From assembly GCA_045540975.1 (NCBI GenBank), contig JAZQIE010000147.1, positions 1-16,394 on the forward strand: a stretch of 16,394 nucleotides of DNA, read 5' to 3'. The translations under genes and the position numbers were made by a program. Source of the stretch: SIG510 sp045540975 (GTDB lineage: Bacteria; Bacillota; Clostridia; Oscillospirales; JAAYXM01). Positions 1 to 6,999 of this stretch are shown here, piece after piece. How positions within the stretch are numbered: position 1 is the first letter of the stretch; each line of letters opens with the position of its first letter. The notes under the pieces are model-generated. The model did no database searches and was not told where the DNA came from. It saw only the letters and a program-made list of their open reading frames with translations.

Positions 1-680
1 CGGAAGCAACGGGTAATCTGCATATAACGGTCAAAGCCCGAGAGCATCAGAAGCTGCTTGTACTGCTGCGGGGACTGGGGCAGAGCGTAGAACTTGCCCG
101 GATGCACACGGGAAGGAACGAGATAGTCACGCGCGCCTTCGGGTGTGGACTTGGTGAGAATCGGGGTTTCGATTTCAAAGAAGCCGTTGTCATCGAAATA
201 GTCGCGCGCGATTTTGGAGATGCGGTGACGGAGCGCGATGGTGCGCTGCATATCCGGACGGCGCAGGTCGAGATAACGGTATTTGAGACGAAGCATATCG
301 TTGACATCGCTGTTTTCCACGATTTCAAACGGGGTGGTCTCCGCCTTGGAGAGGATGCGGAGTTCATCCGCAAAAATTTCAATTTCACCGGTCGGGATTT
401 TGGTGTTGACCGCGCCCTCACCGCGCGCACGGACGGTGCCCGAAATCGCAAGCACGAACTCGGAACGAACGGTGAATGCCTTATCAAAAAGGTCTTTGCT
501 CACCGCTTCGTCAAAGGTGCACTGGACAATGCCTGTGCGGTCACGCAAATCAACAAAGATGAGTCCGCCCAGATTTCTCATGCGCTGGACCCAGCCATAG
601 ACCGTGACACGGGTTCCAATATGCTCTGCACGGAAATTTCCGCAGTAATCGGTACGTTTGAGACCTTGTAAAGTTTCCAT
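1..680 (-). CDS. aspS: Aspartyl-tRNA synthetase, N-terminal part (cut by window edge)
   Basis: This class II synthetase charges tRNA-Asp with aspartate in the cytoplasm. About 226 residues are visible, from METLQGLKRTDYCGNF to the left edge; the rest lies outside the window. The first ~105 residues are the OB-fold anticodon-binding domain (RVTVYGWVQRMRNLGGLIFVDLRD is split here over GWVQRMRNLGG and FVDLRDRTG). The catalytic core then begins with LKYRYLDLRR, FFEIETPILTKSTPEGARD and ALPQSPQQYKQLLM, which are typical of bacterial AspRS. The start ATG (678-680) overlaps the hisS stop as TAATG, and the GGAG in the last hisS codons serves as its ribosome site, so the two genes are translationally coupled. 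Whether the enzyme is Asp-specific or also charges tRNA-Asn cannot be judged from this part. Confidence 0.95.
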   Translation of the reverse strand, partial: METLQGLKRTDYCGNFRAEHIGTRVTVYGWVQRMRNLGGLIFVDLRDRTGIVQCTFDEAVSKDLFDKAFTVRSEFVLAISGTVRARGEGAVNTKIPTGEIEIFADELRILSKAETTPFEIVENSDVNDMLRLKYRYLDLRRPDMQRTIALRHRISKIARDYFDDNGFFEIETPILTKSTPEGARDYLVPSRVHPGKFYALPQSPQQYKQLLMLSGFDRYMQITRCF

Positions 681-1951
681 TATTCTTCTCCTTCCATGAT
701 GTGCGAGAAAATCGCATCCGCACTTAACACGCATTCTTCCTTTTCGCCGCTTTGCATATTTTTGAGCGAAATCTTGCCGTCGATGAGCTCCTGCTCACCG
801 ATGACCGCGGAATACGCGGCGGAAAGTTTATCTGCATATTTCATCTGCGCTTTGAGAGAGCGGCCGCAAATGTCGCGCTCTGCCGCAAGCCCGAGCTTTC
901 TCAGTTCATACACCAGAGTCTGCACCGCGCGGTCCGCCTCCTCGCCCATTGCGGCAAGGAAGAGGTCGGGGGTGTCGGGGTCGGGGAAGGTGGCACCCTG
1001 CGCTTCCATGGTGAGCAGGAGTCGCTCAAGTCCACTGCCGAAGCCGAGCCCTGCGGTCTTCGGGCCGCCAAGGCTTTCCACCAGACCGTTGTAACGTCCG
1101 CCGCCGCAGATGGTGGACTGGGCGCCGATTGAGTCGGTAATGAATTCAAAGACCGTGTTGGTGTAATAGTCAAGACCGCGGACAATACGCGGGTCGCACA
1201 CATAAGAAATGCCTGCCGCATCGAGGTATTCGCGCAGCTTTGCGAAATGCGCGGTACACTCCTCGCACAGATAATCGGTAATCACGGGCGAGTCCTTTGC
1301 AATCTCGCCGCAGACCGGACTCTTGCAGTCGAGGATACGCATCGGGTTACGGTCGAGACGGTCAAGACAAGTGCCGCAAAGGTCACTCTTTTTGGACTCG
1401 AAGTATTCTTTCAGCGCCGCATGGTACTTGGGGCGGCAGTTCGGACAGCCGCAGGAGTTGATGTGCAGCTCCACACCCGAGATGCCGAGCTCTTCCAGCA
1501 TGGTTGCGGCAACGCTGATGACCTCCGCATCGCTGGACGCATCGTAACTGCCGAAGCATTCGATGCCGAACTGATGATGCTCACGGAGACGGCCTGCCTG
1601 CGGCTTCTCATAGCGGAAGTTTGGCGCAATGTAGAAGACCTTGAGCGGGAGTGCCTGCGCGTGCAGAGAATGCTCGATGAAGGCGCGCACCACCGATGCG
1701 GTGCCTTCGGGACGGAGCGCGATATGGCGCTCGCCCTTATCGTAGAAATCATACATTTCCTTCTGCACCACGTCGGTGGTGTCACCCACGCCGCGGCAGA
1801 AGAGATTGTATTCTTCAAAGGTCGGGAAACGGATTTCCTTGAATCCGAAACGGCGCGCTACATCGCGGAGCTTCGATTCCAAATATTGCCACTGATGGCT
1901 CTCCGAGGGGAGTACGTCTTTCGTACCGCGCGGAGCTGTGATTTTTTCCAT
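680..1951 (-). CDS. hisS: Histidyl-tRNA synthetase
   Basis: This cytoplasmic class II synthetase attaches histidine to tRNA-His. The 423-residue product starts MEKITAPRGTKDVLP, the standard HisRS N terminus. Motif 2 spans residues ~113-134 (RYEKPQAGRLREHHQF), the HisA motif is RGLDYYTNTVFEF (258-270), and motif 3 is GLGFGSGLERLL (301-312). The anticodon-binding domain follows from ~325. The insertion domain (~165-235) holds CGCPNC, CGTC, two further Cys at 209 and 214, and CEEC, which suggests a metal site. The reading frame is open upstream to 2032, but that extension runs through the leader hairpins and is not HisRS-like, so ATG 1949-1951 is chosen. No good ribosome site precedes it, which is unusual here. 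It is first in an operon with aspS. Confidence 0.96.
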   Translation of the reverse strand: MEKITAPRGTKDVLPSESHQWQYLESKLRDVARRFGFKEIRFPTFEEYNLFCRGVGDTTDVVQKEMYDFYDKGERHIALRPEGTASVVRAFIEHSLHAQALPLKVFYIAPNFRYEKPQAGRLREHHQFGIECFGSYDASSDAEVISVAATMLEELGISGVELHINSCGCPNCRPKYHAALKEYFESKKSDLCGTCLDRLDRNPMRILDCKSPVCGEIAKDSPVITDYLCEECTAHFAKLREYLDAAGISYVCDPRIVRGLDYYTNTVFEFITDSIGAQSTICGGGRYNGLVESLGGPKTAGLGFGSGLERLLLTMEAQGATFPDPDTPDLFLAAMGEEADRAVQTLVYELRKLGLAAERDICGRSLKAQMKYADKLSAAYSAVIGEQELIDGKISLKNMQSGEKEECVLSADAIFSHIMEGEE

Positions 1952-1963
1952 GGAGTCACACAA

Positions 1964-2017
1964 CTTTCTAAAGTAAGATAGAAAGGAAAAGCCCCCGTCC
2001 GCACAATGGACGAGGGC
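1964..2017 (-). promoter_or_regulatory. hisS leader: terminator-like hairpin plus second hairpin (candidate attenuator)
   Basis: On the minus strand GCCCTCGTCC (2017-2008) pairs over ten bases, with one G-U, with GGACGGGGGC (2000-1991) around a 7-base loop, and is followed by TTTTCCTTTC. This has the form of an intrinsic terminator, yet it lies downstream of the hisS promoter and upstream of the hisS start. A second 7-bp hairpin, CTTTCTA/TAGAAAG (1985-1979 with 1970-1964), follows directly and its 5' arm overlaps the T-rich tract. The predicted leader is about 90 bases, too short for a full T-box, and no AGGGTGGNACC-type core is visible. Control by attenuation is inferred; the hairpins are seen. 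Confidence 0.6.
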
Positions 2018-2039
2018 GTTAGCCTTCGACAATTATACA

Positions 2040-2067
2040 CATAGAAAATTGTACCGCATTTTCTATG
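2040..2067 (-). promoter_or_regulatory. hisS-aspS promoter within a perfect inverted repeat
   Basis: On the minus strand TTGACT (2076-2071) and TACAAT (2053-2048) are separated by 17 bases, a near-consensus sigma-A promoter, with transcription expected to begin near 2041. The perfect 10-bp inverted repeat CATAGAAAAT-N8-ATTTTCTATG (2040-2067) covers the -10 box and most of the spacer, which is a typical place for a repressor operator. No regulator for it is recognised in the window. The promoter call is strong; the operator function is inferred. Confidence 0.75.
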
Positions 2068-2099
2068 GTAAGTCAAGAAAAACGAGGTGTTTTTGAGGG

Positions 2100-3422
2100 T
2101 TAAATTCGCTCGACCCGTTCCCAACGGCTGCCGAGGAAACGAACGGTGAAGATAATCGCCGCAATCACATAGTCCGCAATCATGGAATACCAGATTCCGT
2201 GGATGCCGAGATGCCATACACGGGTGAGGAGAAATGCGCCGAGAAGCCGCACAATGCAAAAGCGGATGACAGAGGCGGTGATGGCAAATTTCACATCGCC
2301 CACCGCGTTGAGCGCGGACCATGCGGTCATGTTGAGCGTGTTGAAAATCGGCTCGAAGAGGATGGTCACGGTGATGAGGGAAAGCGTGAGCGCCGAGGTT
2401 TCCGCCGAGGCATTGTACAATCCGATGAGCGGCTTTAAGTACCAGATGCTTGCGATGTTGATGACGGATGAAATCAAAAGCGTAATCAACGTACAGCGCC
2501 ACATCACACGGCGTACCTCTTTGAAATCCCCCGCACCGTAGGCGTGCGCAATCAAGGTGACCGCGACCGCACCGATGGAGGAGTACGGCAGCAGGAAGAA
2601 ATTGCGAATCGTTCCGCCCAGAGCGTTTGCGGTGATTGCGGTTGCACCGAGAGATACGATGATGGTCTGCAAAAACAGTCCGCCGCCGGTTGCGAAGAAT
2701 CCGTCAATCGAGCGCGGAATTCCGATGGAGAGAATGCCGCTGAGCACCGCCTTTTCGGTGCGGCGGAAGATGTTTGAAATACGGATCGCGTTGGTACCCT
2801 TGCGCATGAGGAGATACAAGAGGATTCCACCCGTGCTGCGGCAGAGAATCAGCGCAATCCCAAGCCCCAAAATCTCCATGTGAAGCACACGGATGAAGAA
2901 AAATCCGAGCGCGAGATAGAGCGCGTTGTGGAGTAACTCCGCAACGAAAATAATCTTGAAATCACCCGAGCCGCGCAAGGTCGCCAGCATGGAATGGAAG
3001 AGCGCATACCCGGGAAGCGAGAGCGAAACACAGACAAAGAAGGTGCGCGACATCTCCATGGTGGTCTTGTCCAGCCCGTCAAACAAAAAGGAGAGGATGG
3101 GGGAGGAAAACAGCACCATGAGAAAACTCAAAGCAACCGTAATCAAAAGACAAAGCAAACTGCCTTGCTCGGCAAACTGCTTGGCATCAAGCGGCTTTCC
3201 CTTTCCCATGGATTGGGAGATTTTCACCGTAATGCCCGCGGCAATCGCGACAATGACCGTGGCAATCAGATTGCCCGGTGAAGATGCGAGATTGACCGCG
3301 TTGATGGCGCTCTCGCCCAAGTGACTCACCATCATGGTGTTCATCATGGAAAGCAGAACAATGGATGCCGCCTCTAAAAACGAGGGGATGAGAAGCGAGA
3401 AAATCTTTCTGTATCCGTACAT
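2100..3422 (-). CDS. MATE-family efflux transporter
   Basis: This is a multidrug and toxin extrusion type membrane exporter of 440 residues, the usual length for a 12-helix MATE protein that exports substrates in exchange for Na+ or H+. The N terminus MYGYRKIFSLLIPSFLEA leads into the first helix, followed by MMNTMMVSHLGESAINAV and GITVKISQSMGKGK, which match the family pattern; further hydrophobic helices run to the end. The start ATG (3420-3422) has GGGAGGA seven bases upstream. Upstream Met codons in the same frame overlap that ribosome site and the promoter and are rejected. It is transcribed alone from its own promoter, with the hisS promoter beginning just after its stop. The substrate cannot be told from sequence. 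No clear terminator separates it from hisS, so read-through is possible. Confidence 0.93.
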   Translation of the reverse strand: MYGYRKIFSLLIPSFLEAASIVLLSMMNTMMVSHLGESAINAVNLASSPGNLIATVIVAIAAGITVKISQSMGKGKPLDAKQFAEQGSLLCLLITVALSFLMVLFSSPILSFLFDGLDKTTMEMSRTFFVCVSLSLPGYALFHSMLATLRGSGDFKIIFVAELLHNALYLALGFFFIRVLHMEILGLGIALILCRSTGGILLYLLMRKGTNAIRISNIFRRTEKAVLSGILSIGIPRSIDGFFATGGGLFLQTIIVSLGATAITANALGGTIRNFFLLPYSSIGAVAVTLIAHAYGAGDFKEVRRVMWRCTLITLLISSVINIASIWYLKPLIGLYNASAETSALTLSLITVTILFEPIFNTLNMTAWSALNAVGDVKFAITASVIRFCIVRLLGAFLLTRVWHLGIHGIWYSMIADYVIAAIIFTVRFLGSRWERVERI

Positions 3423-3454
3423 AGAAATTCCTCCCATGTGTCGCTTATGGGGGA

Positions 3455-3482
3455 AGTATATCAAATGCATCCCAAAAGTCAA
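3455..3482 (-). promoter_or_regulatory. Promoter of the MATE gene
   Basis: On the minus strand TTGACT (3482-3477) and TATACT (3460-3455) stand 16 bases apart, about 30 bases ahead of the MATE start codon. The region is divergent with the promoter area of the plus-strand hydrolase. Confidence 0.7.
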
Positions 3483-3503
3483 CCCTTTTTTGCAAAAAAT
3501 TTA

Positions 3504-3532
3504 TCGTATTTTTTGAAGTTTTGTGATAGAAT
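3504..3532 (+). promoter_or_regulatory. Weak/extended -10 promoter of the hydrolase gene
   Basis: TGATAGAAT (3524-3532) is an extended -10 element, with only a poor -35 match near 3504-3509. It lies in the AT-rich stretch between the divergent MATE and hydrolase genes, 35 bases ahead of the start codon. Confidence 0.45.
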
Positions 3533-3567
3533 AAAATGCAGGATTTTTTTTCGAAGGGGGACAGGAC

Positions 3568-4374
3568 ATGAAACTTGGTCTGGTACAAATGCGTGTGTGC
3601 GCATCCAAAGAGGAAAATTTGAAGACCGCCGCCGATGCAATCCGCCGTCTCGCAGAGCGCGGCGCGGAGCTTGTTGTGCTCCCCGAAATGTTCTGCGCAC
3701 CCTATGAAAACAGCGCATTTTTAACGTATGCGGAGGGGTTTGGCGGTCTTGTGACCGAAACACTCTCTCGCCTTGCGCGTGAGCATGGGGTTTATCTTGT
3801 GGGCGGGAGTATGCCCGAGCGCGAGGGGGACGCGTTGTATAACACCGCGTTTGTCTTTTCTCCCGCGGGGGAGTGCATCGCGCGGCACAGAAAAGTCCAT
3901 CTGTTTGATGTGAACATCCCAAACGGGCAGGTGTTCTGCGAATCCGACACCTTCACCGCAGGGGAGGAGGTCACCGTGTTTGACACCGCATTCGGGAACG
4001 TTGGGCTTTGCATCTGTTTTGACATCCGCTTTCCCGAACTCTACCGCAAAATGGCGCAACTCGGCGCTGCGCTGATTGTTTGCCCCGCCGCGTTTAACCG
4101 CACCACAGGTCCCGTGCATTGGGAACTGCTGCACCGCGCCCGTGCGGTGGATTATCAGGTCTTTGTGTGCGGCTGTTCGCCCGCGACCGATGAGGACGCG
4201 TCTTATGTGGCGTACGGGCACAGTATCGCGGTCTCCCCGTGGGGTGAGATTTTGGCACAGGCAGGGGAAGAAGCGTGCGAGATTTTGGTCGACCTTGATT
4301 TTGCAAAAAATGACGAAATTCGCAAATCTTTGCCACTTATCGAAGGAATGAGGCCGAATTTGTACAAACTGTGA
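3568..4374 (+). CDS. Carbon-nitrogen hydrolase, Nit2/omega-amidase type
   Basis: This is a nitrilase-superfamily amidase of 268 residues. The Glu-Lys-Cys triad is complete: E40 in VVLPEMF, K109 in RKVHLFD and C150 in CICFDIRFPE. The segments KVHLFDVNIPNG, AAFNRTTGPVHWELLHRARAVD and ASYVAYGHSIAVSPWGE closely follow the Nit2 subgroup, which hydrolyses alpha-ketoglutaramate and alpha-ketosuccinamate to the keto acid and ammonia. The exact substrate here is inferred from that resemblance. The ATG has GGGGG about eight bases upstream. A 10-bp hairpin terminator follows, so the gene looks monocistronic. No glutamine transaminase gene is nearby to confirm a metabolite-repair role. It is probably cytoplasmic, as no signal peptide is seen. 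Confidence 0.9.
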   Translation: MKLGLVQMRVCASKEENLKTAADAIRRLAERGAELVVLPEMFCAPYENSAFLTYAEGFGGLVTETLSRLAREHGVYLVGGSMPEREGDALYNTAFVFSPAGECIARHRKVHLFDVNIPNGQVFCESDTFTAGEEVTVFDTAFGNVGLCICFDIRFPELYRKMAQLGAALIVCPAAFNRTTGPVHWELLHRARAVDYQVFVCGCSPATDEDASYVAYGHSIAVSPWGEILAQAGEEACEILVDLDFAKNDEIRKSLPLIEGMRPNLYKL

Positions 4375-4394
4375 AGGTTTGGTAAACAATGACG

Positions 4395-4423
4395 AAAGTC
4401 GCTTGACGAAAGCGACTTTTCCG
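4395..4423 (+). terminator. Intrinsic terminator of the hydrolase gene
   Basis: AAAGTCGCTT (4395-4404) pairs perfectly with AAGCGACTTT (4410-4419) around the loop GACGA, and the T-rich tail continues to 4426. It overlaps the -35 box of the next promoter. Confidence 0.8.
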
Positions 4424-4431
4424 TTTAATCT
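4403..4431 (+). promoter_or_regulatory. Promoter of the exporter-SLH operon
   Basis: TTGACG (4403-4408) and TAATCT (4426-4431) are spaced by 17 bases. The -35 box sits in the stem end and loop of the preceding terminator hairpin, and the -10 box follows its T tract. It fits transcription starting near 4438, ahead of an AAGGAG ribosome site. Confidence 0.6.
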
Positions 4432-4463
4432 GTAAAAGCAAAACATGAAAAGGAGAAACCGTT

Positions 4464-6260
4464 ATGCGGAAAACCAAGTCGGAAATCCGAGGAAATGAAG
4501 ATGTGATTCGGTCGGTTGCCGCCGAAGTGGGCGAGTTTTTGGGGGAGACCCCGATTGAGAAAAAGCCCTCTAAAATCAAAGAAATCACCAAGAAAAAATG
4601 GTTTCGATGGGTGGCGGTCTTGACCGCGGTTTGCTTGCTGTTTGGCATCTCCGCGCTGATTCGCGGAGGAAAGAAGGGTGCGGAGGTTACATACACCCAA
4701 ACCACAGTCGAGCGCCGCGACCTCACCCAATCCATCAACGCGACGGGCACAATCCAGCCTGCCGAATCGTATGAACTGACCTCTCTTGTTTCGGGCGAGG
4801 TGCTCGAAGCTCCGTTTGAAGAGGGGCAGACCGTGGAGAAGGGCGACCTTCTGTACGTCATCGACAGCTCGGATATGGAGAGTAACTTAGAGCGCGCGCA
4901 AAATTCCTATCAGCGTGCGCTGGATTCCTATCACGACCTTTTGGAATCCGCGGAGGATTACAATATCAAGGCATCGGTTTCGGGCGTTGTCACCAAGCTG
5001 AATGTCGAGGTGGGTGACAAGGTCAATGCGGGAAGCCAAATCGGAACGGTTTCCGACCGCAGTGTTGCCTATCTCAAGGTCCCGTTCTTTTCCGAGGATG
5101 CGGTCAAGTTGGCTGTGGGTCAGACCGCAACCGTTACCATCAGCGGCAGTTTTGAAACGGTAAACGGCGTGGTGGAGAGCATTTCCGCGCTGGAGGAAGT
5201 GGGGCTTGGCGGCGCACTCATCCGTCAGGTGCGCATCAAGGTGGCAAATCCGCGCGGAATTTCGGAGACCACCTCGGCAACCGCAACGGTTGGCGGAGTG
5301 GAATGTAACGCGGGTGCGGTCTTTACCTTCCCGTCCGACAAACCCATCACCGCGGAAGCAAGCGGCGAAATTGTTGCCCTCAAAATCAAAGAAGGCAACG
5401 CGGTGGGAAAAAACACGGTCATCGCGGTGATTGACGATGACAATCTGCAAACCCAGCTCAAAAACTCCAAGTCTAATTTGGACGATGCGCGTCTTTCCTT
5501 GGAAAACGCGCAGGAGCAGTTGGATGACTACCGTGTCACCGCCCCGATTTCGGGGACTGTGATTGAAAAGAATCTCAAGGTCGGAGATACCTTGGACAGC
5601 GCAAACAAAACCGCAAACACAGGTGCAATCGCAATTATTTACGATATGTCGCATCTGGAATTTACCGTGAATGTAGACGAACTCGACATCAAAAAGGTTG
5701 AGGTGGGTCAGACCGTGAACATCACCGCGGATTCGCTCGAGGGCAAGACCTTTACGGGCAAGGTCTCCAAGGTGAGCATCAACGGTACCACCCAAAGCGG
5801 TGCGACCGCATACCCGGTCACCATTGTCATCGATGACGGGACCGAACTTCTTCCGGGTATGAATGTGAGCGCGGATATTTTAGTCACCGAGCGCCGCGAT
5901 GTATTGGTTGTCCCGAGTGAAGCGGTGGAGCGCGGCAACACGGTTTTGGTCAGCGTAAAGAGTGAAAGCGGAAAGACAGCGCTCCGAGAGGGCGCGGAGG
6001 AATCTCCCGAAACTCCGGGCTTTGTCCGTGTCAAGGTCACGGTGGGTGTCAATGACGACAGTTTTGTGGAAATCATCGACGGACTTTCCGAGGGCGATGA
6101 AATCTCCTATGTCGAGGCGGTCCCGGTCGGAAACTTAAACCCGTTTGCCGATATGGGAATGCCGAGCGGCGGTATGCCGGGCGGCGGAATGCCCGGCGGA
6201 GGAATGCCGAGCGGCGGCATGGGCGGTCGCGGCGGTATGGGCGGCGGCCCGATGAGATAA
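4464..6260 (+). CDS. HlyD/MacA-like membrane-fusion adaptor with two tandem modules
   Basis: This 598-residue protein is the extracytoplasmic adaptor of an ABC exporter. A charged cytoplasmic tail (1-45) leads to one membrane helix (~46-66). Two homologous modules follow. The first has lipoyl halves at ~104-134 and 167-197 joined by a 32-residue helical hairpin, then a beta-barrel at ~200-280. The second has lipoyl halves at ~296-325 and 357-393 with a 31-residue hairpin, then a barrel at ~396-475 (compare VGQTATVTISGSF with VGQTVNITADSLE). A membrane-proximal domain (~476-550) precedes a Gly/Met-rich tail. The short hairpins would not reach a TolC-type channel, fitting a cell without that partner. 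AAGGAG stands eight bases before the ATG. The gene opens a four-gene unit with its ATPase and permease. Confidence 0.92.
   Translation: MRKTKSEIRGNEDVIRSVAAEVGEFLGETPIEKKPSKIKEITKKKWFRWVAVLTAVCLLFGISALIRGGKKGAEVTYTQTTVERRDLTQSINATGTIQPAESYELTSLVSGEVLEAPFEEGQTVEKGDLLYVIDSSDMESNLERAQNSYQRALDSYHDLLESAEDYNIKASVSGVVTKLNVEVGDKVNAGSQIGTVSDRSVAYLKVPFFSEDAVKLAVGQTATVTISGSFETVNGVVESISALEEVGLGGALIRQVRIKVANPRGISETTSATATVGGVECNAGAVFTFPSDKPITAEASGEIVALKIKEGNAVGKNTVIAVIDDDNLQTQLKNSKSNLDDARLSLENAQEQLDDYRVTAPISGTVIEKNLKVGDTLDSANKTANTGAIAIIYDMSHLEFTVNVDELDIKKVEVGQTVNITADSLEGKTFTGKVSKVSINGTTQSGATAYPVTIVIDDGTELLPGMNVSADILVTERRDVLVVPSEAVERGNTVLVSVKSESGKTALREGAEESPETPGFVRVKVTVGVNDDSFVEIIDGLSEGDEISYVEAVPVGNLNPFADMGMPSGGMPGGGMPGGGMPSGGMGGRGGMGGGPMR
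6159..6218 (+). repeat. Four 15-bp tandem units coding MPxGG
   Basis: Four units code MPSGG, MPGGG, MPGGG and MPSGG (adaptor residues 566-585) and are followed by related GMGGRGGMGGG. The units differ mostly at third codon positions. The tail is probably flexible and exposed outside the membrane. Confidence 0.8.
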
Positions 6261-6267
6261 GTCGGGG

Positions 6268-6999
6268 GTGTCTGATTTGTCTTGTATCATTGAACTGAGA
6301 AATGTTTATAAAATCTATCAAATGGGAGAAGAATCCCTTCATGCGCTGGACGGAATTTCGTTTTCGGTGGAGGAGGGCGAGTTTCTCGCCATTGTGGGTC
6401 AGTCGGGCTCGGGAAAATCCACCTGTATGAATATCATCGGGTGTTTGGACGTCCCCACAAGCGGGGAGTACCTGCTCGACGGGGTGGATGTTTCCACCAT
6501 GAACAAAAACCAACTCGCGGAAATCCGAAGCCGTAAGCTCGGATTCATTTTCCAGCAGTATAATCTGATTCCGAAAATCAATGTTCTGGAGAATGTGGAG
6601 CTTCCGCTTTTGTATGCAGGGTACGACAAGGAGGAACGCCGTACCGCGGCGAAGGAAGCACTTGCGCGTGTAGGGATTTTGGAAAAACGCAAGAATCTGC
6701 CCTCCCAACTTTCGGGCGGTCAGCAGCAGCGAGTGTCCATTGCACGTGCCCTTGCGGGAAATCCATCGGTCATTCTGGCGGATGAGCCAACCGGTGCGCT
6801 TGACAGTAAAACAGGCACCGAGGTGCTTGGATTCTTGCAGGAGCTCAACCGCGAGGGACATACCGTGATTTTAATTACGCACGATAATTCCATTGCGAAA
6901 AAAGCCAACCGCATCATCCGTCTTTCGGACGGCAAAATCGTCTATGACGGGCCGTCTTCGGGCGAGCATGCGGTGGTGGAAGCGGAGGTGGAAGCATGA
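6268..6999 (+). CDS. MacB/LolD-type ABC transporter ATPase
   Basis: This cytoplasmic ATPase of 240-243 residues powers the exporter. It has Walker A GQSGSGKS (45-52 region), the Q-loop FIFQQYNL (~93-100), the signature LSGGQQQR (148-155), Walker B VILADEPTGALDS (168-180) and the switch His in LITHD (~205). The pattern MNIIGCLDVPTSGEYLLDG is characteristic of the MacB/LolD subfamily. GTG 6268 gives the longest reading, but the ribosome-site match GGGGGTG (6264-6270) is better placed for TTG at 6277, six bases away, so the protein may start MSCIIELRN. Its stop overlaps the permease start as ATGA, showing tight coupling. The adaptor gene ends only seven bases upstream. Confidence 0.95.
   Translation: MSDLSCIIELRNVYKIYQMGEESLHALDGISFSVEEGEFLAIVGQSGSGKSTCMNIIGCLDVPTSGEYLLDGVDVSTMNKNQLAEIRSRKLGFIFQQYNLIPKINVLENVELPLLYAGYDKEERRTAAKEALARVGILEKRKNLPSQLSGGQQQRVSIARALAGNPSVILADEPTGALDSKTGTEVLGFLQELNREGHTVILITHDNSIAKKANRIIRLSDGKIVYDGPSSGEHAVVEAEVEA

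Noticed and set aside
1247..1981. 244-codon open frame opposite hisS
   Set aside because: Shadow frame caused by codon bias; hisS motifs are all on the other strand.
1952..2032. N-terminal extension of HisRS starting at TTG 2032
   Set aside because: It reads through both leader hairpins, does not resemble HisRS, and the normal family start MEKITAPRGTKD lies at 1951.
1952..2032. Histidine leader peptide
   Set aside because: The open frame carries only one His codon and no run of them, and no ribosome site precedes it.
1952..2041. A complete T-box riboswitch ahead of hisS
   Set aside because: The leader is about 90 bases, and no specifier loop or AGGGTGGNACC core can be seen; only the terminator-like hairpin fits.
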